Shown here: positions 39,892-49,827 of the stretch, one piece after another
Position numbering within the stretch: position 1 is the stretch's first letter
How the letters are laid out: each line of letters begins with the position of its first letter
From: a virus
DNA length: 60,762 nt
Strand: one strand, 5' to 3'
Virus record (IMG/VR): IMGVR_UViG_3300043410_001129
Coordinates: 1 to 60,762 of that record
Notes under the pieces: generated by a model
Database searches by the model: none
Told to the model about the DNA's origin: nothing
What the model saw: only the letters and a program-made list of their open reading frames with translations
Program-made: the position numbers and the translations under genes

Positions 39892-42186
39892 TTAGCGTTG
39901 TGCCTGAAGGTCTTGTAGATGCCGCTTTGCGTAACCGACTGGGTCTTGCTTGAACAATTCGATTTCGCCTGGATAGTTCTTGAAGTAGGTGAGTGCGCCT
40001 GGGCTGGTCGCAAACTTCTGCACGATTGCAGCGTCTGCTCGCTGCTGCGGAGTGTTGAACAGGTAGCCCATCGGGGACGCCACCATGCCAGCCTGACCGC
40101 CAATCTGCTGAAGGACTTGCGATGCGGTGAGTTCGCGACCGGAGTCGCTGATCCAACGCGACAGGTCTTGGCGAGCGGCGGAGACAGTCGGGTCCGTCTG
40201 AACTTGCGGAGCGGCTGCTGTTTCTGGGCGGAAGCCACCAGCGTCGCGAGTCTGCTCTGCCTGGATGCGACGACGCTCGAGGTCTGCGCCTGCGCCAGGG
40301 TTCTTGATGTCGAAAGTGCCGAGGCGCTGAACCAGCTCTGCTCTGGTCCTGGTGAGGCCGTCGATGAAACCTTCGAACTTTTGGGCGCCTTCTGGCGTGA
40401 GGTTCAGCATCGAGCTGTCCCTCATGCGCAGCATCGCATTGATCTTGGTGATCTGCGCGTCGATGTCAGCGATGATCCCAGGAATAATTCTGGTCTTGAA
40501 GTCTGCTGGAGTCTGTTTTCCAAGGGCAGACATGTCGCCTTCCTTGTATCGGTCGGCGATGTCAATGACCGAAGCGTAGGCAGTGGAAATGCGTCCCATG
40601 GTGGAATAGAGTTCGGAGACAGTCTTCTTCTGGTCGATTGGGTTCTTGTAGAGCTGCTGTTCTTTGACGATGGCCTGCTGGGCGTTGGGCAGTGCGGCTG
40701 TCACGGCGTCGACAATGTCGCCGTCGTTCGTGCTGCTGTTCTTCGAGATGGCGGCGCGGACTGCGCCTTCGATCTGGCCAACGGTTGCGTCGACATTGCG
40801 GGCTGCAACCAATTTACCAACCGCATAGATGCGCTGTAGTTTTTTGTCGTCCTTGTGAATTTCTTCGAGGTCGGCAAAACTTTTGATGTTGGTCTGCGTC
40901 TGCGTGGCCATGCGGTCCTGGAGGACTTTGATGTTCTGCTCCATGTCCTTGCCGAGCGAGTCGCGAGCCAATGCGACCTTGCCCTGCATGAACTCCGTGA
41001 CGAGCGCATTGATGCGGTCTTCTGGGAGCTTGAGGCCGGGGGTGTTCTGGATGACCAACTTGATTGCTTCGGGCTTTTCGTCGGCGACGTAGCCAGCGAT
41101 GAGCGCGTTCTTGGCAGGGTTGAGCGAGTCGCGCAGCGCCTGTTCGCGCTGGATGTAGACGCCATTCCGGCCCGAACGCCACTGACCAAGGATCGCGTCG
41201 GTCATGCCCTGCGACATATTCTGACCGGAGAGCGCACGGCGGACTTCGTCTTCCGAGTCGAGGTTGGCCATGGAGTCGGCAACAGACTTCGCCTTCGTGG
41301 TTTGTTCCACGTTGGCGGTGTCTTGCTTTTCGATGGCAGCCTTGCGACGCAGCTCGAGTTCGCTACGGAGCTGTTCCTTCTCGTCGATGGTCAGTTTGAG
41401 CTGGCGCTTCTTGGCGTAGCCTTCGACGTAGTCGCCGAGGTTCTGATTGGGATCGAGCAGGATGCCTTCGCTCGATGGGTCGGTGCGCATTGCATCGCCA
41501 AGGGCAATGATGTCTTTGGCGCGGACGTCATTGCGTTCTTTCTCGAGGCGGGTGCGTGCGCTCTTGGCGACGCCCTCGGAGAAGCCACGGTTCTTGAGTT
41601 CGGCCTCGATTGCGTCTGGGGAGAGGTCTGTGCCTGCATAGATTTTGGATGCGGCGTCGACGTCCTCCTGCTCCTTCTTGAGTTTGTTGAGGCGGTGTTC
41701 CTTGAGGCGACCGGTGTAGTCGATGCTGTCGGCGAGTTCGCCGATCTGGCCGTCGACCGGGACGCCGGATGAGCCAAGTGATTTCTTCACGCGCTGACGG
41801 ATGTCGTCCGGCGAGTCGTTCTCACCGGAGGCGTTGAGGGCCTGGGTGACTGCGGAGTCGACGAAGTTGCGGTAGGTGTCCTGGGTCTTGATCTGATCCT
41901 GGATCAGGCCGAGGCGGTCCTTCTCCTGCTGGAGTTTGAGTTTGCGCTGACTCTCATCGGCGAGCTGCTGGAGCGCCTGGTCGCTGTAGCCAGGTCCGCG
42001 CAGGAACCGGTCGGGTGAGACCTGATTGAGGAAGTCCTGATACTGCTCGAAGGTCGCAGTAGGGTTCTGCTGCTGATAGCGCAGGAAGAGTTCCGCCGTC
42101 TTCTGGCGTTGGCCAAGCAGATTGTTCTGCGAGTCCTGGAAACCCTGAGCGAAGCCGCCGCCGAAAATGCCGCCGATGTCAACCAT
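39892..42186 (-). CDS. Internal virion protein (764 residues, helical)
   Basis: 764 residues. Opens MVDIGGIFGGGFAQGFQDSQ, then very long Gln/Glu/Lys/Arg-rich helices; ends with LSRWISDSGRELTASQVLQQ and a GQAGMVASPMGYLFNTPQQ stretch. No enzyme motif seen. Its place between the 511-residue internal protein and the giant gene suits an inner-core/ejection protein analogous in position to T7 gp15/gp16; sequence homology is not claimed. Confidence 0.78.
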   Translation of the reverse strand: MVDIGGIFGGGFAQGFQDSQNNLLGQRQKTAELFLRYQQQNPTATFEQYQDFLNQVSPDRFLRGPGYSDQALQQLADESQRKLKLQQEKDRLGLIQDQIKTQDTYRNFVDSAVTQALNASGENDSPDDIRQRVKKSLGSSGVPVDGQIGELADSIDYTGRLKEHRLNKLKKEQEDVDAASKIYAGTDLSPDAIEAELKNRGFSEGVAKSARTRLEKERNDVRAKDIIALGDAMRTDPSSEGILLDPNQNLGDYVEGYAKKRQLKLTIDEKEQLRSELELRRKAAIEKQDTANVEQTTKAKSVADSMANLDSEDEVRRALSGQNMSQGMTDAILGQWRSGRNGVYIQREQALRDSLNPAKNALIAGYVADEKPEAIKLVIQNTPGLKLPEDRINALVTEFMQGKVALARDSLGKDMEQNIKVLQDRMATQTQTNIKSFADLEEIHKDDKKLQRIYAVGKLVAARNVDATVGQIEGAVRAAISKNSSTNDGDIVDAVTAALPNAQQAIVKEQQLYKNPIDQKKTVSELYSTMGRISTAYASVIDIADRYKEGDMSALGKQTPADFKTRIIPGIIADIDAQITKINAMLRMRDSSMLNLTPEGAQKFEGFIDGLTRTRAELVQRLGTFDIKNPGAGADLERRRIQAEQTRDAGGFRPETAAAPQVQTDPTVSAARQDLSRWISDSGRELTASQVLQQIGGQAGMVASPMGYLFNTPQQRADAAIVQKFATSPGALTYFKNYPGEIELFKQDPVGYAKRHLQDLQAQR

Positions 42187-42195
42187 TGTGTCCTC

Positions 42196-43731
42196 TTAGG
42201 GCATGAAGGGGCCTTGGCCGGTGTAACCGCCAGAGCCAAATGCGTATGGTGAACTGGCGGACTGGGCGAAGTTGTTGTCCTTGCTGTTCCACCAGTTGTC
42301 GAGGGCGCCTCCGACGCGATTGGAAAGATCGCCCACTGCGTTGCCAAAGGCTTGAGAGCGACCAAGGGCGAAGTTGCGTGCGTCGATGGCGTTGGAAGAG
42401 GCTTGGCTGTAACCGAAGTTTGTGCCGCTCAGACCGCTCATCGGGTTCTGCGGGTTGGAGACGTAGCCGCTCATGCCGCCAAGGATGCCGCTGGTGAAGT
42501 CGCGAGGACCAACGCCAGAAGACTGGAGCATAATGTTCTGGCCGTAGTCGCTGCCGAGGATGTTCAGGTTCGCAGCGTTGAAGCCGGAACCAATCGCCAT
42601 CGGAGCGCGGTAGTCGTTGGCCGATGTCACCTTCTTGTCGAAGATGCCAGTGCCCACGTTGGCGAAGGACGGGCCAACGCCAGCGTCTGCGGCGAGCTGC
42701 GGAGCAGCGCGGAGCGACTCGAGGTATGCCGTGATGGGCAGGCGGGTTTCGTTCAGGACTTGGGCGCGACGCTGGAGGTCTTTGTCGTAGTTGGCAAAGA
42801 GGGTGCCCTGGACGCCAGCCATGTATTTCAGGGCGTCGTCGGAGGCGCGTTGATAGGCTTGCTCGTAGAGAGGAGCGACCTTCTCGGCGACTTCGGAGCG
42901 GCGCGAGGCGCCGGTCGAGGAGGAGTCGACGCCACCACGGATCAGGGCTGCCTCATTCTGTGAGGAGGCGACGTTGGCGGCGCGGTCGATTGCGCGTTCG
43001 TAAAGGGCGCGGCGCTTATCGCCTTCGGCGTTGATGTCGGCAGACGTGAGCTGCGGCACCTCGCGGATGTCGCCGAGCGAAGAGAGCGCAGCCTGAGTTG
43101 CGCCGCGCAGCTCGTCCACGCCCTGATTATATTTGGACTGCTGACCAACGGTGATGGAGCGGTTGGCTTCGGCGATCTGCTGGGCGCGACGGAGTTCGTC
43201 GATCTGGAACTGGCGTTCGGAGGAGCGGGTTGCGCGGTCCTCGTAGAAGCGCTGGAGTTCCTGGTCGCGCTCGCCGGAGGCGACGGACTGGGCATACTTC
43301 AGTTCCTGAAGGGCCTGGGCGCGTTCAGACGAGGAGATATTCTGGGCACGCAGATACTGCTGGAGTTGGAAGGCACGGTTTTTGGCCGCGTCTTTGTCCA
43401 GCTCCATCTGGCGAGACATGACGTTTTCATATTCGCCGAGCTTCTGGTTGCGGTCCTGAGAGAGCAGGTTCTTACTGAACGCAGACTCCGCCCCTTTGGT
43501 GGAGCGGTCCTGGTTGTAGTAGTCAAGGCCCTGATTGTAGCGGTTGACCGAGTCACGATAGTAGTCTTCGGAGCGGCCAATCATGTAGCGATTGAACTGC
43601 TCCTGCTGCTGACGGGCATACTCGGCCATCTGCGCCTGATAGGCAGCCGTCTTCGCTGCGCTGTTGGCTGCGCTCATCGAGCCAATAGCGCCCATCGCCG
43701 ATCCGGCAAGACCCAGGATTGCTGCGAACAT
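42196..43731 (-). CDS. Internal virion protein (511 residues)
   Basis: 511 residues. N-terminal FAAILGLAGSAMGAIGSMSA is a Gly/Ala-rich possible membrane-active segment, followed by a long coiled coil (QAQMAEYARQQQEQFNRYMI, AQALQELKYAQSVASGERDQ), and a Gly/Asn/Ser-rich C-terminus (GFGYSQASSNAID, FGSGGYTGQGP). This is typical of podovirus internal virion protein B-like proteins. Ends just 9 nt before the next gene. Confidence 0.75.
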   Translation of the reverse strand: MFAAILGLAGSAMGAIGSMSAANSAAKTAAYQAQMAEYARQQQEQFNRYMIGRSEDYYRDSVNRYNQGLDYYNQDRSTKGAESAFSKNLLSQDRNQKLGEYENVMSRQMELDKDAAKNRAFQLQQYLRAQNISSSERAQALQELKYAQSVASGERDQELQRFYEDRATRSSERQFQIDELRRAQQIAEANRSITVGQQSKYNQGVDELRGATQAALSSLGDIREVPQLTSADINAEGDKRRALYERAIDRAANVASSQNEAALIRGGVDSSSTGASRRSEVAEKVAPLYEQAYQRASDDALKYMAGVQGTLFANYDKDLQRRAQVLNETRLPITAYLESLRAAPQLAADAGVGPSFANVGTGIFDKKVTSANDYRAPMAIGSGFNAANLNILGSDYGQNIMLQSSGVGPRDFTSGILGGMSGYVSNPQNPMSGLSGTNFGYSQASSNAIDARNFALGRSQAFGNAVGDLSNRVGGALDNWWNSKDNNFAQSASSPYAFGSGGYTGQGPFMP

Positions 43732-43743
43732 CAGGCGTTCTCC

Positions 43744-45582
43744 TTAACCGGTCAGGCCAAGAGCCTGGAGGAACGCGCTGTTGGTGGAAGCACCAGCGGC
43801 GCTCTCCTTCTGCTTCTGTGCCATGAGAGCTGCGTATTCTTCGGCGGTCAGCGGGATGCCGTTGATCGTGTAGACCTGGCTGGCGCCGAGGACGTTGTTG
43901 ACAGAGCCAGCCTCTTTGGCAGCGAGTGCCGCTTTGGCGGTGGCGTCCGACTGGAGGCGGGAGTATTCGCTGTCCAGACGGGACTTGATGGCGGAGGCTT
44001 CGTCGTTGGCTTGGGTTGCGCCATAGAGGCTGATCTCGTCGAGCAACTTCTTGAAGTCGCCGGAGCGAGCAGCATCGACAGCGGCGGTGTCGTAGAAGGA
44101 CTGGTTGCCGAAGCGGCTCTGGAGCGACTTTGCCTGACCCTCGAGGTTGTTCCGGTAGTCGGAGAGGGCGCTGAGTTTGTCGGCGATTGCCTGCTGGCCG
44201 GTAGCGAGCTGAGAGCGGTAGCCTGCCACGTCACCACCGGTGAACTGGGAAAGCTGAGCGAGCAGGTTGTTTTCGTTGGCCAGACGGCTGTTGAAGTCGT
44301 TCTCGTTGTAGAGCGGGATGTCGTTCAGGCCGGTGCTGAACTTCGCACCCCGGTTGACCAAGTCCTGCATCGCAGCCTGACGCTGGGTGTTCAGGGCAGC
44401 GACCTGCTTCTGAGCATCGGTAAGCGCCTTGTTGGCGTCGCCGAAGTTGTAGTCGAGGGTGGAGGAGAAGCCACCGATCTGACGCTGAAGTTCGTTGATC
44501 TGGTTGGTCAGACCCTGAAGGTTGTTCTGGCTGTAATAGTCAGCAGCGTTCGCGTTGCCCAGGATGTTCTGGGCCTGGTTAGCGTAGCTGGTCTGGGATG
44601 AGCCAATCCGGTCGAGTTCGCGCTGACGCTCGGCCAGGCGATTGTTGATCGAGCTGTCGAGCGAGTTGTATTGGTTGGTCAGGCCAGAGAAGTCGAACGA
44701 CAGGGGTGAGCTGAACTGCGATGCGCCCTGAGCGCGGGAGCGCAGCTCGTCATCGAGAGCCTTCAGTTTGTCCGCGTCCTTGATGGACAGTGTGTTGAAG
44801 GTGTTGGTCGAGTTGTTCAGATAGTTCTGAAGGTCGGTCTTGTAGTTGTTGATGCGGCCCTGCTCGCCGGTCTTCAAGGCGTCCAGCGCATCGTAGCGGG
44901 CCTTGACCTTGTTGACGGCGTCGCGTGCGCCAGCTTCGCCAGCGAAGTTGTAGTCGCCTGCGATGTCTGAGGTGAAGTTGTTGAGGCGGGAAGCCAGGTT
45001 GTTGTAGCCGGAGCGGTCGAAGCCCGAGCCTGCGTAACCGGCCAAGTCCATGGTGTTGGCGGTGTCGAACGCTGAGCCAGCCGAGGCGTTCAGGCCGGTG
45101 AAGAAATTCCGATAGTCAGACTCTGCCTTGGAACGCTTGTTCAGCATGTCGGTCAGCAAGGAGCTGTCCGAGCCGTAGCCAGTGTTCAGCGTGTTCAAGA
45201 GGTCCGTGTTCAGCGAGTGCAGCTGCGGGTTCTCGAGGGTGACCGTGGCGTTGGCGTATTCGGGAAGGGTATAGGTTCCCTGATAGTTGAACTGGCCAGG
45301 CTTGGTCAGACCAGCCAGGGACTTCTGGAGGGAGTCGAGCTGGTTACGGTAGGACGCGCCGTTATCGTCGACGTTGGTCATGTTCAGTCCGCCGATCTTC
45401 GTGTGAAGATCGCCATACTGATTGGACAGCTGAGACAACGAGTTGTTGAAGGCGTCGACCTGCGAATTGTAGGTGTCGGCCTTCGAGTTCAGAGAGTTCT
45501 GAAGCTCAGTGCGCTTCTGATTGATCTGGGGCTGGAAGTCCGACGGCGACGGCGGCGGAGGGGGCATTTTGGGAGAGTGCAT
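43744..45582 (-). CDS. Coiled-coil virion protein (612 residues)
   Basis: 612 residues; AAAGGAG 9 nt upstream of ATG 45582. Starts with MHSPKMPPPPPSPS, then nearly uninterrupted Asn/Gln/Ser/Leu-rich coiled coils (NSQVDAFNNSLSQLSNQYGD; GLTNQINELQRQIGGFSSTL). C-terminal INGIPLTAEEYAALMAQKQK. No known family; a tail-tube or internal virion component is likely given position. Confidence 0.75.
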   Translation of the reverse strand: MHSPKMPPPPPSPSDFQPQINQKRTELQNSLNSKADTYNSQVDAFNNSLSQLSNQYGDLHTKIGGLNMTNVDDNGASYRNQLDSLQKSLAGLTKPGQFNYQGTYTLPEYANATVTLENPQLHSLNTDLLNTLNTGYGSDSSLLTDMLNKRSKAESDYRNFFTGLNASAGSAFDTANTMDLAGYAGSGFDRSGYNNLASRLNNFTSDIAGDYNFAGEAGARDAVNKVKARYDALDALKTGEQGRINNYKTDLQNYLNNSTNTFNTLSIKDADKLKALDDELRSRAQGASQFSSPLSFDFSGLTNQYNSLDSSINNRLAERQRELDRIGSSQTSYANQAQNILGNANAADYYSQNNLQGLTNQINELQRQIGGFSSTLDYNFGDANKALTDAQKQVAALNTQRQAAMQDLVNRGAKFSTGLNDIPLYNENDFNSRLANENNLLAQLSQFTGGDVAGYRSQLATGQQAIADKLSALSDYRNNLEGQAKSLQSRFGNQSFYDTAAVDAARSGDFKKLLDEISLYGATQANDEASAIKSRLDSEYSRLQSDATAKAALAAKEAGSVNNVLGASQVYTINGIPLTAEEYAALMAQKQKESAAGASTNSAFLQALGLTG

Positions 45583-45585
45583 GAC

Positions 45586-46059
45586 TTACAGCTCCTTTGA
45601 GATAATCAGGCGGTGCGAGTCAATGCCGAGGTGCCGAAGGTGGCGGCGCCAACCGGGGCGGCAATAACCCACGATGCGGGTGCAGTTGTTTTTGCGGGCA
45701 AGATCAATGAAGGCGTCCCAGCCAACGGTCATGCCGTCGAACTCGCCGTCACGGCCAATGACGTAGTTCACGTCGAAGGTGCGGATGCCGGAGGGCCAAT
45801 CAGAGATGCCGGTGATGGCGATGGCCTGGAGTTCTCCGCTGCGCTCGCCCTTCCACAGGGTGTAGTGTCCGGTCAGGCAGTAGTCGATTAGCTGCATTGG
45901 CGTGAGCTGGTAGATGTCCTGCTTGCGAAACAGGCTCTCGATCTCCGGCAACATCTTGCCGAAGAGATCAAGCATCTCCTCTTGGTCGTCTACAATGGTG
46001 ACGACGCTGGGGAGAAACTGCCTCGCAAGTTCAGCGATCACGCCAAGGCTCACCGTCAT
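45586..46059 (-). CDS. GNAT-like virion-associated protein
   Basis: 157 residues. The C-terminal two-thirds resembles a GNAT fold: QLIDYCLTGHYTLWKG, AIAITGISDWPSGIRTFDV, GMTVGWDAFIDLARKNNCTR and IVGYCRPGWRRHLRHLGI. T7 gp13-like internal proteins have similar placement. Catalytic function is uncertain because the acetyl-CoA P-loop is not obvious. Confidence 0.65.
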   Translation of the reverse strand: MTVSLGVIAELARQFLPSVVTIVDDQEEMLDLFGKMLPEIESLFRKQDIYQLTPMQLIDYCLTGHYTLWKGERSGELQAIAITGISDWPSGIRTFDVNYVIGRDGEFDGMTVGWDAFIDLARKNNCTRIVGYCRPGWRRHLRHLGIDSHRLIISKEL

Positions 46060-47609
46060 GAAGCGATTTCCTGGATGGCGATTGAGACTTCGAGGTCTGC
46101 GGCAGAGGACACGTTGGTGACCTTGACGCCGAGCGAGACAGTGCCGGACGAAGCGTCGATGGTGATGGCGGAGCCAAGCACAGACTCGACGGGGTTCACC
46201 GACAAGGATTGGCCTGCGATCTGGGTCACGCCGTTGACCGTGAACTCACCGGTGCAAGTGCCGGTCGAGAGGCGCATTGCGACGCCAACGATGCGGAACT
46301 TCTGGAGGAAGGCGCGGGTCACGACATAGTTCGTGCCGGTCGTCAGGGCACCGGAGACTTTCGTGTAGAGGGTAGCCTTGCCGATGACTTCGGGGAGCTG
46401 GGTCGATGGCAGGCGACCGTTGGCGTCCAGAGTGGCCACGCCGCTGGCGGCTGCCTTTTGGGAGACAGGGATCACCGAGCTGAGGTCGACGTTGCGGTAG
46501 ATCAGGGACTGGCCGAGAGCGTCGACAGCCACGACCTTGCCTGCGTCGCCGGACGACGGGGTGGCGAGCAGGGTCTCTGGGGAGGTCTGGAGCCAAGCCG
46601 TGCCGGAATAGAACTTCAGGCGGTTCGGGTTGGTCGAGGTGTCGAGCCAGAGGTTCCCGGCTGCGGGGGAGCTGGGCTGAGAGGACGAGACGGTGATGCG
46701 GGCTGCCGAGGTGATCAGGGCCGAAAGGCCATTGACGCGGTCGGAGGTAATTTCGCTGGAGGCCACGGCGACCTTGGCCCACGGAATTTTGCCAGTGGTC
46801 GGGTCGACATAGTTGTCTTCCATCATGATGCCGGTGACGAGCGTCTGGTCGGTTCGACGCACGGCAAGGATGGTCACGTTGTTCCCGGAGGGGACCGAAG
46901 CATTGAAGGTGACGATGTTGTTGGTGTCGTCGAGGATGTAGTCGTAAGAGCCACCGAAGCGCTGAAGGACGCCGTTCTTATAGACCTGGACTTCGTCGAT
47001 AAGGGTATCGAAGTCAAAACCGAAGTTCGACTGGAAGCCAGTGGTCAGCGTGTCGGAGCGGCGATACTGGTTGGTGAACGCCTGGCGGATGCGGTAGGCG
47101 GTGATGCTGTCGCCGTTGACAGCGCCTGGCACGTTGATGGAGCCAATGGTCGTGCCGACAGTGGCGGTCGAAGTGTAGTCGGTGACTGGCTTCAGGAGGA
47201 CGCCGTTCTTATAGACGGCGACGTCGTCGGTTGAGGCGAAGTCATAGCTGAAGGTCTTCACGTTCGAGGCCACGGTGTAGTCGTAGCGCTGCGAGAAGAT
47301 CGGAGCAGGGACCAGGCCCAGGTATTGACCGGCTTCACCGCGAAGGTCGGCGGCGGGAGCGATGGTCAGCCAGCCAATGTCGGGGTCAGTGTAGGCGCCG
47401 ATGCGATACTGGAGACCGTCAGAGGCGGAGAAGCGTAGTTCGATGGGGCCGTCCCAGACGCCGTCGGTGTCAAAGATTTGGGCGAGGAGTTCCGACAGGG
47501 TCTTGTTCCCGAACTCGGCGGAGTTCAGGTAACGGATGACAGACTCGAACTCGGTGTTGATCTGTTCCGAGGTCTTGTAGTTCTGGGGGTAAACCTGGCG
47601 AAGCCTCAT
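46056..47609 (-). CDS. Tail fibre/appendage protein
   Basis: 517 residues. The N-terminal ~100 residues share a domain with the fibre at 815 (GNKTLSELLAQIFDTDG, YRIGAYTDPDIGWLTIA). Two T7 gp17-like modules follow (DDVAVYKNGVLLKPVTDYTS and DEVQVYKNGVLQRF). The C-terminus contains repeated Ser/Thr/Ala beta stretches and a KFYSGTAWLQ segment like the other fibre's VYTGTVWV. Overlaps neighbours by 4 nt on both sides. Confidence 0.85.
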   Translation of the reverse strand: MRLRQVYPQNYKTSEQINTEFESVIRYLNSAEFGNKTLSELLAQIFDTDGVWDGPIELRFSASDGLQYRIGAYTDPDIGWLTIAPAADLRGEAGQYLGLVPAPIFSQRYDYTVASNVKTFSYDFASTDDVAVYKNGVLLKPVTDYTSTATVGTTIGSINVPGAVNGDSITAYRIRQAFTNQYRRSDTLTTGFQSNFGFDFDTLIDEVQVYKNGVLQRFGGSYDYILDDTNNIVTFNASVPSGNNVTILAVRRTDQTLVTGIMMEDNYVDPTTGKIPWAKVAVASSEITSDRVNGLSALITSAARITVSSSQPSSPAAGNLWLDTSTNPNRLKFYSGTAWLQTSPETLLATPSSGDAGKVVAVDALGQSLIYRNVDLSSVIPVSQKAAASGVATLDANGRLPSTQLPEVIGKATLYTKVSGALTTGTNYVVTRAFLQKFRIVGVAMRLSTGTCTGEFTVNGVTQIAGQSLSVNPVESVLGSAITIDASSGTVSLGVKVTNVSSAADLEVSIAIQEIAS

Positions 47610-49108
47610 GGTTCTTTCCTCGTGCGAATGGCAAAGCCTGAGAGCCGGACGAGGCCCTTGCCATTGATCGTGAACTTGATGCGCACGCCACGGACGACAT
47701 ACTCGAACGGACGCTCGTATTGTTTGATAATTGGCACACCTTGATAGGAGTCGTCGTCCACTGATCCATCAATTTCCATGGACATGGTGGTAATAAGGAT
47801 CGCGTTTTCGTCGTAAATCTCGAGGTCAATCACGCCTTGACCTGATGCCTGGACGATCAGGGAGTGCGTGCGCTTGTTGTTCGAGAGGTCGCCGAGCCAA
47901 AGCATGGGGGTCATTGCTGTGGCAGTCGGTTCGTAGGTGGCCGCAACCGTGACAGGCGATACGTTGTAGACCCCGGCTGGTGAGCCATAGACCAAGGTGC
48001 CGCCCAGGAAGGCGCCGCACCGGGCCTGGAGGAAATCTCCGGTGTTAAACTTGGTGGCCTTCTCGTCTGAGGGGATCGTGACGGTCAGGCGCTTGGCATA
48101 GTTGGAGCCAGCCTGCGGGAAGAAGATATGGTATTGCGCCTCGTCGCGGTCGTAGACGGCGGAGATGAGCGAGGGGTCTTCCATCGAGCGGACGAGCTGG
48201 CGGTAAAGGTTTTTGACCGGCTCGGTGAGGGTGACAGACTCGACGATGATCCCGTTCTGGCGGGAGCGGCGCACAGAGTGGACGCCATTGCGCGAGCAGA
48301 ACAGGATGTCGTCGCCTGCGGGACGGATCGTGTTGTGCGAGATGCAGCCGACGTTGACGTTGGTTCGATCTTCGATGGACCACTGGGTGATGTCGGGGTC
48401 GATCTTGAAGATGAAGGTGCGGTCCTTGGTGAAGATGGCGAGGCGGTTCTGCTCGAAGGGTGAGAGACCGGAGATTTCGTCGGCGGAGCTGAGCAGGTTG
48501 GCCACGTCGATGTAGCCAGCGCGAAGGACTGATGTTTCGGAGTCCTGCTCGTCATCGTAGAAAACTGTCGGGGCGTCGACTCGGGACAGGAACACGCGAG
48601 TCGGAGAACTGGGCACGCCCGCTACGCAGAGCCTGCGGTTGGAGACTGCGCCAAAGGCGGGACCAAGTGAGCGCATGGAGGCGGAAAGCGCCGGAGTATA
48701 GGCGGAGCCGTCGAACTGCCACGGGTAGAGTGCCTTCTGAAAGAAGATGAGTTTGCGGGAGAACACGACGCTCGAGATCGAGCCATACTGGGTGAAGATT
48801 TCGTCCGAGCTGACGCCGGTGTCAGAGACGAGTTTGATGCGGCCAGAGCCGGTGAGGACTGCGGCGCAGACGTTGGTCGGGTTGTAGAAGTTGACGTGCT
48901 GGACTGGGTCCGATGCGAAGCGTTGCTCTGCGCCACGCTCGAGGGTGACCTGGCCGACCGAGTCGACATAGGCGTTGTTCAGGGTTGCCCAAGGCTGGTT
49001 CTGGCCAAGGTCGGCGTTGGTCTCGGGGCGCAGAGTGGCGAGGCCGTCGAAGGGCGAATAGGCTTTGGTGTTGAGGTTGATGCCCGGATTGGCGCGAAGC
49101 CCTGTCAT
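47606..49108 (-). CDS. Tail nozzle (gp12/gp10-like) protein
   Basis: 500 residues. Beta-rich with repeated Trp/Phe strands, consistent with a beta-propeller nozzle; segments WATLNNAYVDSVGQVTLERG, SRKLIFFQKALYPWQFDG, RNGVHSVRRSRQNGIIVES and GLVRLSGFAIRTRKEP. Such proteins close the podovirus tail. Position right after the adaptor gene supports it. Confidence 0.8.
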   Translation of the reverse strand: MTGLRANPGINLNTKAYSPFDGLATLRPETNADLGQNQPWATLNNAYVDSVGQVTLERGAEQRFASDPVQHVNFYNPTNVCAAVLTGSGRIKLVSDTGVSSDEIFTQYGSISSVVFSRKLIFFQKALYPWQFDGSAYTPALSASMRSLGPAFGAVSNRRLCVAGVPSSPTRVFLSRVDAPTVFYDDEQDSETSVLRAGYIDVANLLSSADEISGLSPFEQNRLAIFTKDRTFIFKIDPDITQWSIEDRTNVNVGCISHNTIRPAGDDILFCSRNGVHSVRRSRQNGIIVESVTLTEPVKNLYRQLVRSMEDPSLISAVYDRDEAQYHIFFPQAGSNYAKRLTVTIPSDEKATKFNTGDFLQARCGAFLGGTLVYGSPAGVYNVSPVTVAATYEPTATAMTPMLWLGDLSNNKRTHSLIVQASGQGVIDLEIYDENAILITTMSMEIDGSVDDDSYQGVPIIKQYERPFEYVVRGVRIKFTINGKGLVRLSGFAIRTRKEP

Positions 49109-49557
49109 CTATCGACCACTTTCATGTTGGGGCGACGCTTGCCGTAAAGGCGCTCGTAGAGAACTTGGTTGCAGGTTTTTGAGTAGAGCTGGTTGTAGAG
49201 GCCAACCTTTGGGCTGCCCTGCTGGATGGCCAAGTGCATCAGCATCCCATTGATGATGATGGGATCGGGGACAGGGCGCGTATCCGTCTGGGAAATATAG
49301 TAGTCGACGTCGAGGTCTTCGGGCCAATAGGGGTGATGGCGGATGTCTTCGATCACCATGTTGGCGAACTCGAGGAACATCAGGATGCCGGAGCCGTCGA
49401 TGGTCGAGGGAGAGAACTCCCCATAGCGACGCACCGCTTGAAAGATCAGGGTTTCAAGCGGTGAAGTCTTGTCAGCGATCTGCGGGTTGACGGTCGAGAC
49501 CCGAGCCGAAGGCTCAGACGTTGGCGTCAGACCGAACGATACGTCCGCGTTGGACAT
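49105..49557 (-). CDS. Head-tail adaptor (gp11-like) protein
   Basis: 150 residues from ATG 49557 (49572 possible). Helical core SPLETLIFQAVRRYGEF then GSGILMFLEFANMVIEDIRH and MLMHLAIQQGSPKVG, YNQLYSKTCNQVLYERLYG. Length and position between MCP and nozzle genes are those of the podovirus adaptor (tail tube A). Overlaps the upstream gene by 44 nt. Confidence 0.7.
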   Translation of the reverse strand: MSNADVSFGLTPTSEPSARVSTVNPQIADKTSPLETLIFQAVRRYGEFSPSTIDGSGILMFLEFANMVIEDIRHHPYWPEDLDVDYYISQTDTRPVPDPIIINGMLMHLAIQQGSPKVGLYNQLYSKTCNQVLYERLYGKRRPNMKVVDR

Positions 49558-49810
49558 GATGGTGAACCTCAAAGCGTGCTGCTACGTCTGCTGGAACTTT
49601 CCAGATCAAGCGGCGATCTGGTCGGCGTGCCGGGCGAATTTCGAGGACTTCGAACTCGTGGACTTCTGGTTCTTTGGAGACGAACTCGACGTCCGGTTCA
49701 GGGGCAGGATCGGCCTTGCGCTTCTGCTTGGAAGGTGTCGGTTCGTTGGTAACTTTGGCGAGAGATGCCTGGACTGCGGCGATCTCTTCGGGGGTTGCGG
49801 TTTCGGACAT
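49514..49810 (-). CDS. Hypothetical protein after the capsid gene
   Basis: 98 residues. N-terminal acidic helix (ATPEEIAAVQASLAKVTNE), a Lys/Pro-rich linker (PSKQKRKADPAPEPDVEF), and a small C-terminal domain rich in Val, Arg and His. No family; could be a capsid decoration or assembly protein. Ends inside the adaptor gene. Confidence 0.72.
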   Translation of the reverse strand: MSETATPEEIAAVQASLAKVTNEPTPSKQKRKADPAPEPDVEFVSKEPEVHEFEVLEIRPARRPDRRLIWKVPADVAARFEVHHHVQRGRIVRSDANV

Positions 49811-49827
49811 AGGGTCTCCGTAAATAA

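Noticed and set aside
30436-39918. Long plus-strand open frames antisense to the giant late gene (e.g. 30436-32571, 34942-36282, 36298-37761)
   Set aside because: They are complements of a GC-rich coding gene, with Val/Gly/Asp/His-rich low-information products and no ribosome sites.
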